A DNA stretch of 8,349 nucleotides, taken from positions 1 through 8,349 of the forward strand of contig CANJYC010000066.1 of the NCBI GenBank assembly GCA_947478985.1, written 5' to 3'. The stretch comes from Acidobacteriota bacterium. GTDB taxonomy: Bacteria > Acidobacteriota > Vicinamibacteria > Vicinamibacterales > UBA2999. Below, piece by piece: positions 1 to 7,379 of the stretch. The notes under the pieces are model-generated. The model was not told the origin of the DNA and did no database searches. It saw only the letters and a list, made by a program, of their open reading frames with translations. Within the stretch, counting starts at the first letter, position 1. The number at the start of each line of letters is the position of its first letter. The position numbers and the translations under genes are program-made.

Positions 1-3
1 CTT

Positions 4-25
4 GCCTGATCAGGCCTGGTCCAGG
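4..25. repeat. Two abutting palindromes upstream of lepA
   Basis: Bases 4-15 form a perfect 12-bp palindrome (GCCTGATCAGGC). It is followed at 15-25 by a second palindrome with a one-base centre (CCTGG-T-CCAGG). The halves also resemble each other directly. The pair could be the end of a terminator for a gene to the left, or an operator. The window starts too close to decide. No run of T follows on either strand. Confidence 0.4.
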
Positions 26-34
26 ACGTGCCGC

Positions 35-54
35 ATTGCGCGTCTTGCCGCAAT
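35..54. repeat. Small inverted repeat upstream of lepA
   Basis: ATTGCG (35-40) and CGCAAT (49-54) are perfect 6-bp complementary arms around an 8-nt loop. The repeat lies upstream of the predicted lepA promoter. It may be an operator or chance; there is no other support. Confidence 0.25.
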
Positions 55-68
55 ACAGGCCGCCGCCG

Positions 69-95
69 CTGACGCGTGCCACAGCGCGGTATAAT
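69..95 (+). promoter_or_regulatory. Predicted sigma70-type promoter of the lepA operon
   Basis: A perfect -10 hexamer TATAAT lies at 90-95. A -35-like CTGACG lies at 69-74 and matches TTGACA at four of six positions, with a somewhat short 15-bp spacer. Transcription would begin near 102, leaving a leader of only about 10-11 nt before the lepA ATG at 113. The -10 box is obvious by eye; the -35 and the start point are inference. Confidence 0.55.
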
Positions 96-112
96 TTCCT
101 GTTCGCACCTCC

Positions 113-1915
<1,803 letters not shown>

Positions 1916-1918
1916 ACC

Positions 1919-2587
1919 ATGGCACAGGCCAAAGCCGCGAACACCTACGCCAAGTCAACCGCGCGCGAGTATTTCGAGTCGATCTGCGTTGCGGTGATTC
2001 TCGCCCTGTTCGTGCGGACGTTCATTGTGCAGGCCTTCAAGATTCCGACCGGATCGATGGAGAACAACCTGCTGATCGGCGATCACCTGCTGGTCAACAA
2101 GTTCGTCTTCGCGCCGACCCTCAATACGGCCGAACGAACGCTGCTGCCGATTGATCCGATCCGCCGCGGCGACATCATCGTCTTCAAGTACCCGGAAGAG
2201 CCCGAGCGCGACTTCATCAAGCGCACGATCGGGTTGCCGGGCGAGACGATCGAGCTGCGGAACAAGAAGGTCTACATCAACAACAAGCCGCTCGACGAGC
2301 CCTATGTCCACTTTCTCTTTCCGCCCGACGACCCGGCGCAGCGCCCGGAGGACGGTACTCCCGATTTCGACGTGCGGCGGCAGTACGGCCCCGTGACGGT
2401 GCCCGCTGGGCAGTACTTCATGATGGGGGACAACCGCGACAATTCCCAGGACAGCCGCTACTGGGGGTTCCTGCCGCGCGAGTATGTGAAGGGAAAGGCG
2501 CTGTTCGTCTACTTCTCGTTTGCCGAGGAGCCGGGCGGGCCGCTGTCCGCCATACGGTGGAATAGACTGTTCCACCAGATCCATTGA
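1919..2587 (+). CDS. lepB: Signal peptidase I
   Basis: The product is a type I leader peptidase that cleaves Sec and Tat signal peptides on the outer face of the cytoplasmic membrane. At 222 residues it is shorter than E. coli LepB and has a single N-terminal membrane segment (about 21-40). Box B reads PTGSMENNLL with the nucleophile Ser46. The general base is Lys101 in KRTIGLPGE. Box D/E reads GDNRDNSQDSRYWG (about 170-183). These form the Ser-Lys dyad of the S26 family. The position after SME, often P-T in PSGSMEPTL, is N-N here. The gene starts 3 nt after the lepA stop; a weak purine stretch, GGGGACGG, lies 8 nt before the ATG inside lepA. The lepA-lepB order is classical. The last codons contain a perfect hairpin and overlap the next gene by 4 nt. 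Confidence 0.97.
   Translation: MAQAKAANTYAKSTAREYFESICVAVILALFVRTFIVQAFKIPTGSMENNLLIGDHLLVNKFVFAPTLNTAERTLLPIDPIRRGDIIVFKYPEEPERDFIKRTIGLPGETIELRNKKVYINNKPLDEPYVHFLFPPDDPAQRPEDGTPDFDVRRQYGPVTVPAGQYFMMGDNRDNSQDSRYWGFLPREYVKGKALFVYFSFAEEPGGPLSAIRWNRLFHQIH
2556..2576 (+). promoter_or_regulatory. Hairpin at the lepB 3' end, before the start of the small downstream gene
   Basis: GGTGGAA (2556-2562) and TTCCACC (2570-2576) are perfect 7-bp complementary arms around a 7-nt loop. The hairpin ends 7 nt before the TTG at 2584, where a ribosome binding site would otherwise lie. Ribosomes finishing lepB would melt it, so it could enforce translational coupling. Its bases also encode the LepB tail WNRLFH, so protein constraint may be the reason instead. 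Confidence 0.45.
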
Positions 2588-2928
2588 AGACAATCGTCAA
2601 GCTCCTCATCGCGCTGGCCATCGTCAATGCCGCGGCTCGCGGCGCGATGGCGACCTGGACCTTCTACCAGTTCAAGGACTCGACGCAGCAGCTCGTGATC
2701 TTCGGCGTCAATACCGCTCCTGCAGAAATCCAGCATCAGATTCTGGAGAAGGCGCGTGAGCTCGACCTGCCGCTGGATCCCGAGAACGTGACGATTCGCC
2801 GTGAGGGGGCACGCACCTGGGCCGACGCGGCCTACACCAAGCCGGTGGAGTTCTTTCCCCGCTACATCTACCCCATCAGATTTTCGTTCTCGGTTGAAGG
2901 GTTCAACGCGGTAGCGGGCGCCAAGTAG
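2584..2928 (+). CDS. Small membrane-anchored protein, DUF4845-like, translationally coupled to lepB
   Basis: This 114-residue protein has a hydrophobic N-terminal segment (about 4-22) that is a membrane anchor or signal peptide. A small soluble domain follows (about 28-110), with a predicted helix (PAEIQHQILEKARELDLPL) and then strands (ENVTIRREG, YPIRFSFSVEG). The order of anchor, helical part, 'V-T-I-R-R-E-G' and terminal strands, together with the position after lepB, recalls DUF4845 proteins. That assignment is by resemblance only. The start is TTG at 2584, sharing four bases (TTGA) with the lepB stop. The first in-frame ATG, at 2647, would remove the anchor, so TTG is preferred. No Shine-Dalgarno is visible, which points to re-initiation after lepB. 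Its function is unknown; a role with signal peptidase or the envelope is only suggested by context. Confidence 0.75.
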   Translation: MKTIVKLLIALAIVNAAARGAMATWTFYQFKDSTQQLVIFGVNTAPAEIQHQILEKARELDLPLDPENVTIRREGARTWADAAYTKPVEFFPRYIYPIRFSFSVEGFNAVAGAK

Positions 2929-2942
2929 TCCGCCGCTACGCG
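2907..2942. terminator. Hairpin at the convergent junction of the lepA operon and the DUF167 gene
   Basis: GTAGCGG (2911-2917) pairs perfectly with CCGCTAC (2933-2939). A further CGC (2907-2909) pairs with GCG (2940-2942) across a one-base bulge, giving about 10 bp of stem and a 15-nt loop. The structure covers both stop codons. No T-run follows on either strand, so it is not a textbook intrinsic terminator. It may be a bidirectional U-less terminator or an mRNA 3'-end stabiliser. Confidence 0.45.
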
Positions 2943-3235
2943 CCGTGTCCGGGCGACAGCCCGAGGCGCGCCGTTGCGGTCGCAGCGTCAATGCCGGCGA
3001 CCTGCACCCGCTTCGCGCGGTTCCGCTCACCGGAGAGGATCGTGACGGCACGCTTCGGCACGCGGAGGGCCTTGGCGATGACCTCGACGAGCTCGGTATT
3101 GGCGGCGCCCTCAACCGGCGGTGCGTTGAGGCGGACCAGCACGGCGCCATCGCGGGTGCCGGCCACCCCCGATGTCGAGGCGCGCGGAATCACCCGAATA
3201 CTGATGACGATTCCCTGAGCGTCAGTTTCAATCAC
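2936..3235 (-). CDS. DUF167 / UPF0235 (YggU-family) protein
   Basis: This 99-residue protein belongs to the DUF167 family, a small widespread alpha/beta fold of uncertain function; E. coli YggU is a member. Recognisable family features are the opening strand ISIRVIPRAS, the motif LNAPPVEGAANTELVEVIAK (about 37-56) and VPKRAVTILSGERNRAKRVQV (about 59-79). These match YggU's 'APPVDGQAN' and 'V..GE..R.K.I.I'. The start is GTG at 3235; an in-frame stop lies a few codons upstream, so little extension is possible. No clear Shine-Dalgarno is seen. It converges with the lepB operon (7-nt gap) and diverges from cstA. In enterobacteria yggU sits downstream of yggS; here a yggS homologue lies on the same strand about 3.4 kb upstream. 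Confidence 0.9.
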   Translation of the reverse strand: MIETDAQGIVISIRVIPRASTSGVAGTRDGAVLVRLNAPPVEGAANTELVEVIAKALRVPKRAVTILSGERNRAKRVQVAGIDAATATARLGLSPGHGA

Positions 3236-3240
3236 GCAGG

Positions 3241-3288
3241 TTGACGAATCTGTTCCCGTTCAGGGACACTACGCCATTCAAACTGGAG
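3241..3288 (+). promoter_or_regulatory. Candidate cstA promoter region and weak ribosome binding site
   Basis: TTGACG (3241-3246) matches the -35 consensus at five of six positions. With an 18-bp spacer, the -10 would be GACACT (3265-3270), only three of six. A GGAG at 3285-3288 lies 14 nt before the cstA ATG, further than usual. The 8-mer GTTCCCGT occurs twice, at 3252-3259 and 3288-3295, flanking the proposed -10, and could be operator half-sites. No convincing promoter for the divergent DUF167 gene was seen in this 67-nt gap. Confidence 0.35.
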
Positions 3289-3302
3289 TTCCCGTCCTTC
3301 CC

Positions 3303-5354
3303 ATGAACAAGATCCTATCCGTAGTCATATGGGCCGCCGTCGCCGCGCTGGGCGCGGCCGCCTTCGGCATGATCGCATTGTCGCGTGGTGAGACGATCAG
3401 CGCAGGCTGGCTCGTGGTTGCAGGGGTCTGCACCTACTCGGCAGCGTACCGATTCTATTCTCGCTACCTCGCCTATACCGTGTTCGGCCTCGACGAGCAG
3501 CGGGCCACGCCCGCGGAGCGATTGAACAACGGCCGCGACTTCCATCCCACGAACAGATGGGTCGTCTACGGACACCACTTCTCCGCGATCTCCGGAGCCG
3601 GCCCACTGGTCGGTCCGACGCTGGCCGCGCAGTTCGGGTTTCTTCCAGGGACGCTCTGGCTCATCGTCGGCGTCGTGCTCGGAGGCGCCGTGCAGGACAT
3701 GATCATCCTGGCCTCATCGATCCGTCGCGACGGGAAGTCGCTCGGGCAGATGGCGAAGGAGGAGGTCAATCCGGTTGCCGGCATTGCGGCCATGGTGGCC
3801 GTCTTTGCCATCATGATCATCCTGCTTGCCGTCCTGGCGCTCGTGGTGGTCAACGCCCTGCGGGACAGCCCGTGGGGCCTGTTCACGATTACCGCCACGA
3901 TTCCCATCGCGCTCCTGATGGGTGTATGGATGAATAACATCCGTCCCGGCAAGGTGGCGGAGGCGACCGGCATCGGGATCGTCCTGCTGATGGCGGCACT
4001 GCTCGGCGGGCAGTGGGTTTCACAGCACCCGGTGTGGGCGGCGGTGTTCACCTGGTCCGGCACCGATCTCGCGTGGGCCGTCATGATTTATGGGTTCATT
4101 GCCTCCGTGCTGCCGGTGTGGCTCCTGCTGGCGCCGAGGGACTATCTCTCGGCGTTCATGAAGATCGGCACGATCCTCGTGCTTGGCGCGGCAATCCTAC
4201 TCGTGATGCCGGCGCTGAAGATGCCGGCGGTGACCCAATTCATCGACGGCACCGGACCGGTCTTCGCCGGCAAGCTCTTTCCGTTCGCCTTCATCACCAT
4301 TGCCTGCGGGGCGGTTTCCGGCTTTCACGCGCTGATTGCCAGCGGCACGACACCCAAGATGGTGATGCGCGAGACAGACGCGCGGCTCATCGGCTACGGC
4401 GCGATGCTGACCGAATCGCTGGTCGGACTCATGGCGCTGATCGCGGCGACGACGCTCGATCCGGGCGTCTACTTCGCCATGAACGTCGGTCCCGGCGTCC
4501 TCGGCACCACGGCACAGAGTGCCTCGACGGCGATTGCTCAGTGGGGCTTTGTTCTGCGGCCCGAGCAGATGACCGAGCTTGCACGCCAGATGGGCGAGGC
4601 GACGCTCTTGTCACGCACAGGCGGTGCGCCCAGTCTGGCTGTCGGCATGGCCGGCATTCTCGGTGGCATGTTCACCGGCTCGGGACTCGCACTGTGGTAT
4701 CACTTCGCGATCCTCTTTGAAGCGGTGTTCATCCTCACGACGATTGACGCCGGCACGCGGGTGGGCCGTTTCATGCTGCAGGAGTTGCTCGGCTATCTCT
4801 ACGAACCGCTCGGCCGCGTGTCGTGGTATCCGAGCATTCTTGTGTCGTCGGGACTCGTCGTTCTCGCGTGGGGCTACTTTCTGTATCAGGGCGTCATCGA
4901 CCCGCTGGGCGGCATCAACTCGCTCTGGCCGCTCTTCGGAATCGCCAACCAGTTGCTTGCGGCCGTGGCCCTCTGCGTGGCCACGACGATTCTGGTGAAG
5001 ATGGGCAAGCTCCGGCATGCGTGGACGACTTTGTTGCCACTGGTGTGGCTGGCCAGCGCGACGCTGACCGCCGGCTATCAGAAGGTATTCTCGCCGCTTC
5101 CTGGGCTGGGGTTCCTGGCCCATGCAGGCACGCTGGCGAATTCGACCAATCCCAACGCCCCGCGCATGATTCTTAATGATCGCATCGATGCGGCGCTCGC
5201 CATGTTCTTCATGGTGGTTGTCGTCGTGGTGATCATCGCGTGTGCCAGAGAGTGGGTCCTCATCGCAACGCGACGAAAGGCTCCGGTTGTGCATGAGGCG
5301 CCGTTCGTGCAGACGCAGTTGAAGGGCGGGGCGCCGGCTCACGGCCACGTGTAG
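3303..5354 (+). CDS. cstA: CstA-family carbon starvation protein (pyruvate/peptide transporter)
   Basis: This is a large polytopic inner-membrane protein of 683 residues; E. coli CstA is about 700. Family members import pyruvate (CstA, BtsT) and have been linked to peptide uptake under carbon limitation. Family signatures are NGRDF (76-80), followed by YGHHFSAISGAGPLVGP (89-105) and GGAVQDMIILASSIRRDGKSLGQ (about 127-149). A conserved FHALIASGTTPKM stretch lies near 341-353. The CstA C-terminal domain has DAGTR at 482-486 and a PLFGIANQLLA segment near 540. Hydrophobic segments run through the whole length, roughly 16-18 membrane spans by eye. The C-terminus is a short polar tail rich in histidine. 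The gene stands alone: the small YbdD/YjiX (DUF466) gene that often follows cstA is absent. No E. coli-like CRP site (TGTGA-N6-TCACA) was noticed upstream. Confidence 0.95.
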   Translation: MNKILSVVIWAAVAALGAAAFGMIALSRGETISAGWLVVAGVCTYSAAYRFYSRYLAYTVFGLDEQRATPAERLNNGRDFHPTNRWVVYGHHFSAISGAGPLVGPTLAAQFGFLPGTLWLIVGVVLGGAVQDMIILASSIRRDGKSLGQMAKEEVNPVAGIAAMVAVFAIMIILLAVLALVVVNALRDSPWGLFTITATIPIALLMGVWMNNIRPGKVAEATGIGIVLLMAALLGGQWVSQHPVWAAVFTWSGTDLAWAVMIYGFIASVLPVWLLLAPRDYLSAFMKIGTILVLGAAILLVMPALKMPAVTQFIDGTGPVFAGKLFPFAFITIACGAVSGFHALIASGTTPKMVMRETDARLIGYGAMLTESLVGLMALIAATTLDPGVYFAMNVGPGVLGTTAQSASTAIAQWGFVLRPEQMTELARQMGEATLLSRTGGAPSLAVGMAGILGGMFTGSGLALWYHFAILFEAVFILTTIDAGTRVGRFMLQELLGYLYEPLGRVSWYPSILVSSGLVVLAWGYFLYQGVIDPLGGINSLWPLFGIANQLLAAVALCVATTILVKMGKLRHAWTTLLPLVWLASATLTAGYQKVFSPLPGLGFLAHAGTLANSTNPNAPRMILNDRIDAALAMFFMVVVVVVIIACAREWVLIATRRKAPVVHEAPFVQTQLKGGAPAHGHV

Positions 5355-5362
5355 GTGTTCTT

Positions 5363-5401
5363 GCGCAGAGGCGTGGCCCCGCCGGGACCCGCCTCTCGCG
5401 C
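5363..5401. terminator. Hairpin at the convergent junction of cstA and the phosphoesterase gene
   Basis: GCGCAGAGGCG (5363-5373) pairs with CGCCTCT (5390-5396) plus GCGC (5398-5401), across one bulged C at 5397. This gives about 11 bp of stem with a 16-nt loop. It occupies most of the 50-nt gap between two converging stop codons. No T-tract follows in either direction. It is probably a shared factor-independent or Rho-assisted stop, or an RNA 3'-end stabiliser; the termination role is inference. Confidence 0.5.
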
Positions 5402-5404
5402 CCG

Positions 5405-6601
5405 TTACCGCGCTGGCGGTGCGCTCGCGGAGCCCGGCCGTGGTTCGAGCGTAACGGTCACGGCGTCGCCCCACGCCACCGGCGTCGCGGGTGCAGCGGG
5501 GTTCGTATTCCACAGGCACTCCCGCACCGTCATCGTCCGCTGTGCCGGATCGATCGTGACTACCTCGAACGACAATTTGGTTTCATCGAGGGAGGAGACC
5601 TCGCCCTTCATGGGGGAGTCCACGCGGAACACATGAAGACGGACTGAGTTGTGCGGTCCATTCCATTCGTACGCATGATGCCAGTTTGAATTCCCGTGGA
5701 AGTACGCCGTGATGTTCGGGTGCTGCGCGAGAAATGTCTCAAACTGCCCCTGCTCGATAGTCGTCGGCGCATCGATGGACGTGCCGTCCGCCAGTTCGTC
5801 GGCAAGAAGATTTTCAAACCGATCCGTCGCGTTCACGTCGTGTGCGCCATTCGGGTTGATGAAGTGCTTGGCCTCGACATCCGGCTGATCGTGCGCGAAG
5901 AGAATGACGGGCGTTGACCGGTCGACCGATTGAAGGTCGCGCTCAAGGCGCGCTCGCATGGCGGAATCTGGCCAGACGTGCAGGAAGACGAAGTGGATGC
6001 CGGCGAAGTCGCGCGTGAAGAACACACGGTCGGCCTGATAGTCGAACGTGGCAATCGTCCTGGGCTTCGGCGGCGCCATCATTCGATTGAAGATTTCGAC
6101 CAGTGGCGTGACGTCGGTTGCCGGGCTCATGGTGCGATAGAAGCCGATCGCATTCGAGGCTTCATGGTTACCCGGCACGATAAAGAGCGGGACCCGTTCG
6201 CCGGTGGGCCCGGTGAGCCGAAGGCCTTCGAGATAATCCGTGACGAACTGCGCCCACGAGGCGGCCGCATTCTGTATGGTCTGGCCGCCGTTGTTCTCCT
6301 GCCGGTTGGTGACGTCTCCTGTCTCGACCACGAAGTCCATGGCACCCACGGGCCGGCCGGCCCCGAGTCCGCCGTCGAGTGGAAACTGCAGGCCAGGCAC
6401 CGTGTTCAGGGCTGCCACTAGAGCGGCGTTCACAATGTGCGCATCCACGCGCTGGCGGCCACGGAAGGTCGGGCGGGTGATGCCGTAGTGGGCGTCAGAG
6501 GTGACCACGAACTGGAGGTGGTGGCGGGCCGCTGGTCTGAGTGCCAGGGCCAGAACGATGACCGCAGCAATAGCGGCCAGTGTGAGCACGATCCGGGTCA
6601 T
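5405..6601 (-). CDS. Signal-anchored calcineurin-like metallophosphoesterase
   Basis: The 398-residue protein starts with a hydrophobic segment (about 4-22), a signal peptide or anchor without a lipobox, so it is probably exported. Metal-site motifs of the calcineurin-like superfamily appear in order: SDAHYG (D36, H38), ETGDVTN (D96), VPGNHEASN (N145, H146) and FAHDQPD (H237). The last motif, usually GHxH, reads FHGNSNWHH (301-309). Substrate cannot be deduced; phosphodiesterase or phosphomonoesterase activity outside the cytoplasm is likely from the fold. A C-terminal region (about 318-398) continues with strands such as VRLHVFRVDSP and may be a small beta domain. The tail is Pro/Ala rich. 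No Shine-Dalgarno precedes the ATG, whose bases overlap the palindrome TGACGTCA at 6601-6608. It follows yggS by 68 nt and could be cotranscribed or have its own promoter. Confidence 0.85.
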   Translation of the reverse strand: MTRIVLTLAAIAAVIVLALALRPAARHHLQFVVTSDAHYGITRPTFRGRQRVDAHIVNAALVAALNTVPGLQFPLDGGLGAGRPVGAMDFVVETGDVTNRQENNGGQTIQNAAASWAQFVTDYLEGLRLTGPTGERVPLFIVPGNHEASNAIGFYRTMSPATDVTPLVEIFNRMMAPPKPRTIATFDYQADRVFFTRDFAGIHFVFLHVWPDSAMRARLERDLQSVDRSTPVILFAHDQPDVEAKHFINPNGAHDVNATDRFENLLADELADGTSIDAPTTIEQGQFETFLAQHPNITAYFHGNSNWHHAYEWNGPHNSVRLHVFRVDSPMKGEVSSLDETKLSFEVVTIDPAQRTMTVRECLWNTNPAAPATPVAWGDAVTVTLEPRPGSASAPPAR

Positions 6602-6623
6602 GACGTCAGTCTAAGAGGACTTT

Positions 6624-6681
6624 GTAACAGCCTGATGACGGATGCAAGCCGGATGTGCCGAGCCGACTGTCAGGCTGTGAC
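6624..6681 (-). repeat. Long-loop inverted repeat between yggS and the phosphoesterase gene
   Basis: On the minus strand, GTCACAGCCTGA (6681 to 6670) ends with the yggS stop codon. It is matched by TCAGGCTGTTAC (6635 to 6624) after a 34-nt loop. Eleven of 12 positions pair, nine of them contiguous. The second arm ends 22 nt before the phosphoesterase ATG. It could be a processing or attenuation structure separating the two genes, or a dyad operator for the downstream gene. No U-tract follows the second arm. Confidence 0.45.
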
Positions 6682-7368
6682 GGGTCGGCTCCCGAAGATG
6701 GCGGTGCCCACCCGAACCATGGTCGACCCTTCCTGGATCGCGACCTCGAAATCCCCACTCATCCCCATCGACAGTTCCTGCAACATCGAGTCGGGAACAC
6801 CCGATTTGCGCCAGCCATCGCGAAGCGCGCGCAGCCGGGCGAAGTAGGGACGCGCGTCCTCAGCGTCGTCGGGCCGTGGCGGCACCGTCATCAACCCGGT
6901 CACCCGGGCGGCGCGGCACCCGGCTGCAGCCTCGAATAACGGCGGCACCTCGTCAGGGGGCACCCCGTGCTTTGTCGCCTCCCCTGCCAGATCGACCTGG
7001 ATCAGCAGTTCCGGTGTCGTGCCCGCCTCTGCAGCGGCCGCGTCGAGCTTGTGCAGCAGGTCCACGCTGTCGATGCCATGCATCACCGCGAAGGCCGGTC
7101 CCGCCTTGCGGGCCTTGTTGGTCTGCAGGTGTCCGACCAGATGCCACCGGATCGCCATGTCGGTCCCGGCGGCGATCTTTGAAAGGGCTTCCTGGACGCG
7201 ATTCTCGCCGAAGTCGCGCTGGCCGGCCGCGTAGGCTTCGCGAATGGCGCTGAGAGGGAGAGTCTTGGAGATGGCGACGAGCCGGACGGAGGAAGGGTTC
7301 CGACCGGCCGACCTAGCCGCGGCGTCGATGCGCGCGCGGACGTGGGCCAGCCGATCGGCAACGGACAT
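6670..7368 (-). CDS. yggS: YggS/PLPBP-family pyridoxal-phosphate homeostasis protein
   Basis: This 232-residue protein has the single-domain PLP-binding TIM-barrel fold related to the N-terminal domain of alanine racemase. Family members bind and buffer pyridoxal 5'-phosphate and affect amino-acid and keto-acid balance; no enzymatic activity is established. The PLP lysine is K35 in VAISKT. Other hallmarks are FGENRVQE (53-60), WHLVGHLQTNK (75-85), GLMTVPP (about 158-164), and the phosphate-binding end SMGMSGDFEVAI (200-211) with EGSTMVRVGTAIFG (213-226). Length is normal and no residue is missing. The start is ATG at 7368, 11 nt after the stop of the TPR gene, so the two are probably cotranscribed. 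No Shine-Dalgarno is visible. The stop codon lies within an inverted repeat. Confidence 0.96.
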   Translation of the reverse strand: MSVADRLAHVRARIDAAARSAGRNPSSVRLVAISKTLPLSAIREAYAAGQRDFGENRVQEALSKIAAGTDMAIRWHLVGHLQTNKARKAGPAFAVMHGIDSVDLLHKLDAAAAEAGTTPELLIQVDLAGEATKHGVPPDEVPPLFEAAAGCRAARVTGLMTVPPRPDDAEDARPYFARLRALRDGWRKSGVPDSMLQELSMGMSGDFEVAIQEGSTMVRVGTAIFGSRPVTA

Positions 7369-7379
7369 ATCGCGACGAG

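Noticed and set aside
106..112. CACCTCC just before the lepA ATG
   Set aside because: It resembles the anti-Shine-Dalgarno itself, not its complement, so it cannot be a ribosome binding site; probably coincidence.
1955..2593. 212-codon open frame antisense to lepB
   Set aside because: It is the high-GC mirror of lepB, with low-complexity composition and no recognisable domain; lepB motifs on the plus strand are decisive.
2509..3150. 213-codon minus-strand open frame across the lepB end, the small gene and the DUF167 gene
   Set aside because: It is Arg/Ser/Pro-rich and overlaps three supported genes in other frames; it has no family features.
3254..3266. TCCC-GTTCA-GGGA mini inverted repeat in the cstA upstream gap
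   Set aside because: Arms of only four bases are too short to support a functional hairpin or operator.
4611..5519. 302-codon minus-strand open frame opposite cstA
   Set aside because: It is Arg/His/Glu-rich, typical of a GC-rich antisense frame, and overlaps both cstA and the end of the phosphoesterase gene.
5355..5636. Possible small cstA partner gene (93 codons, plus strand) directly after cstA
   Set aside because: Its translation has no resemblance to DUF466 (YbdD/YjiX) and it runs into the antisense of the phosphoesterase C-terminus.
5930..6421. 163-codon plus-strand frame opposite the phosphoesterase
   Set aside because: The minus-strand protein has ordered catalytic motifs across this stretch; the plus frame has none.
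6601..6608. Palindrome TGACGTCA overlapping the phosphoesterase start codon
   Set aside because: An 8-bp palindrome is expected by chance at this scale and no second copy or known bacterial operator of this form was seen nearby.
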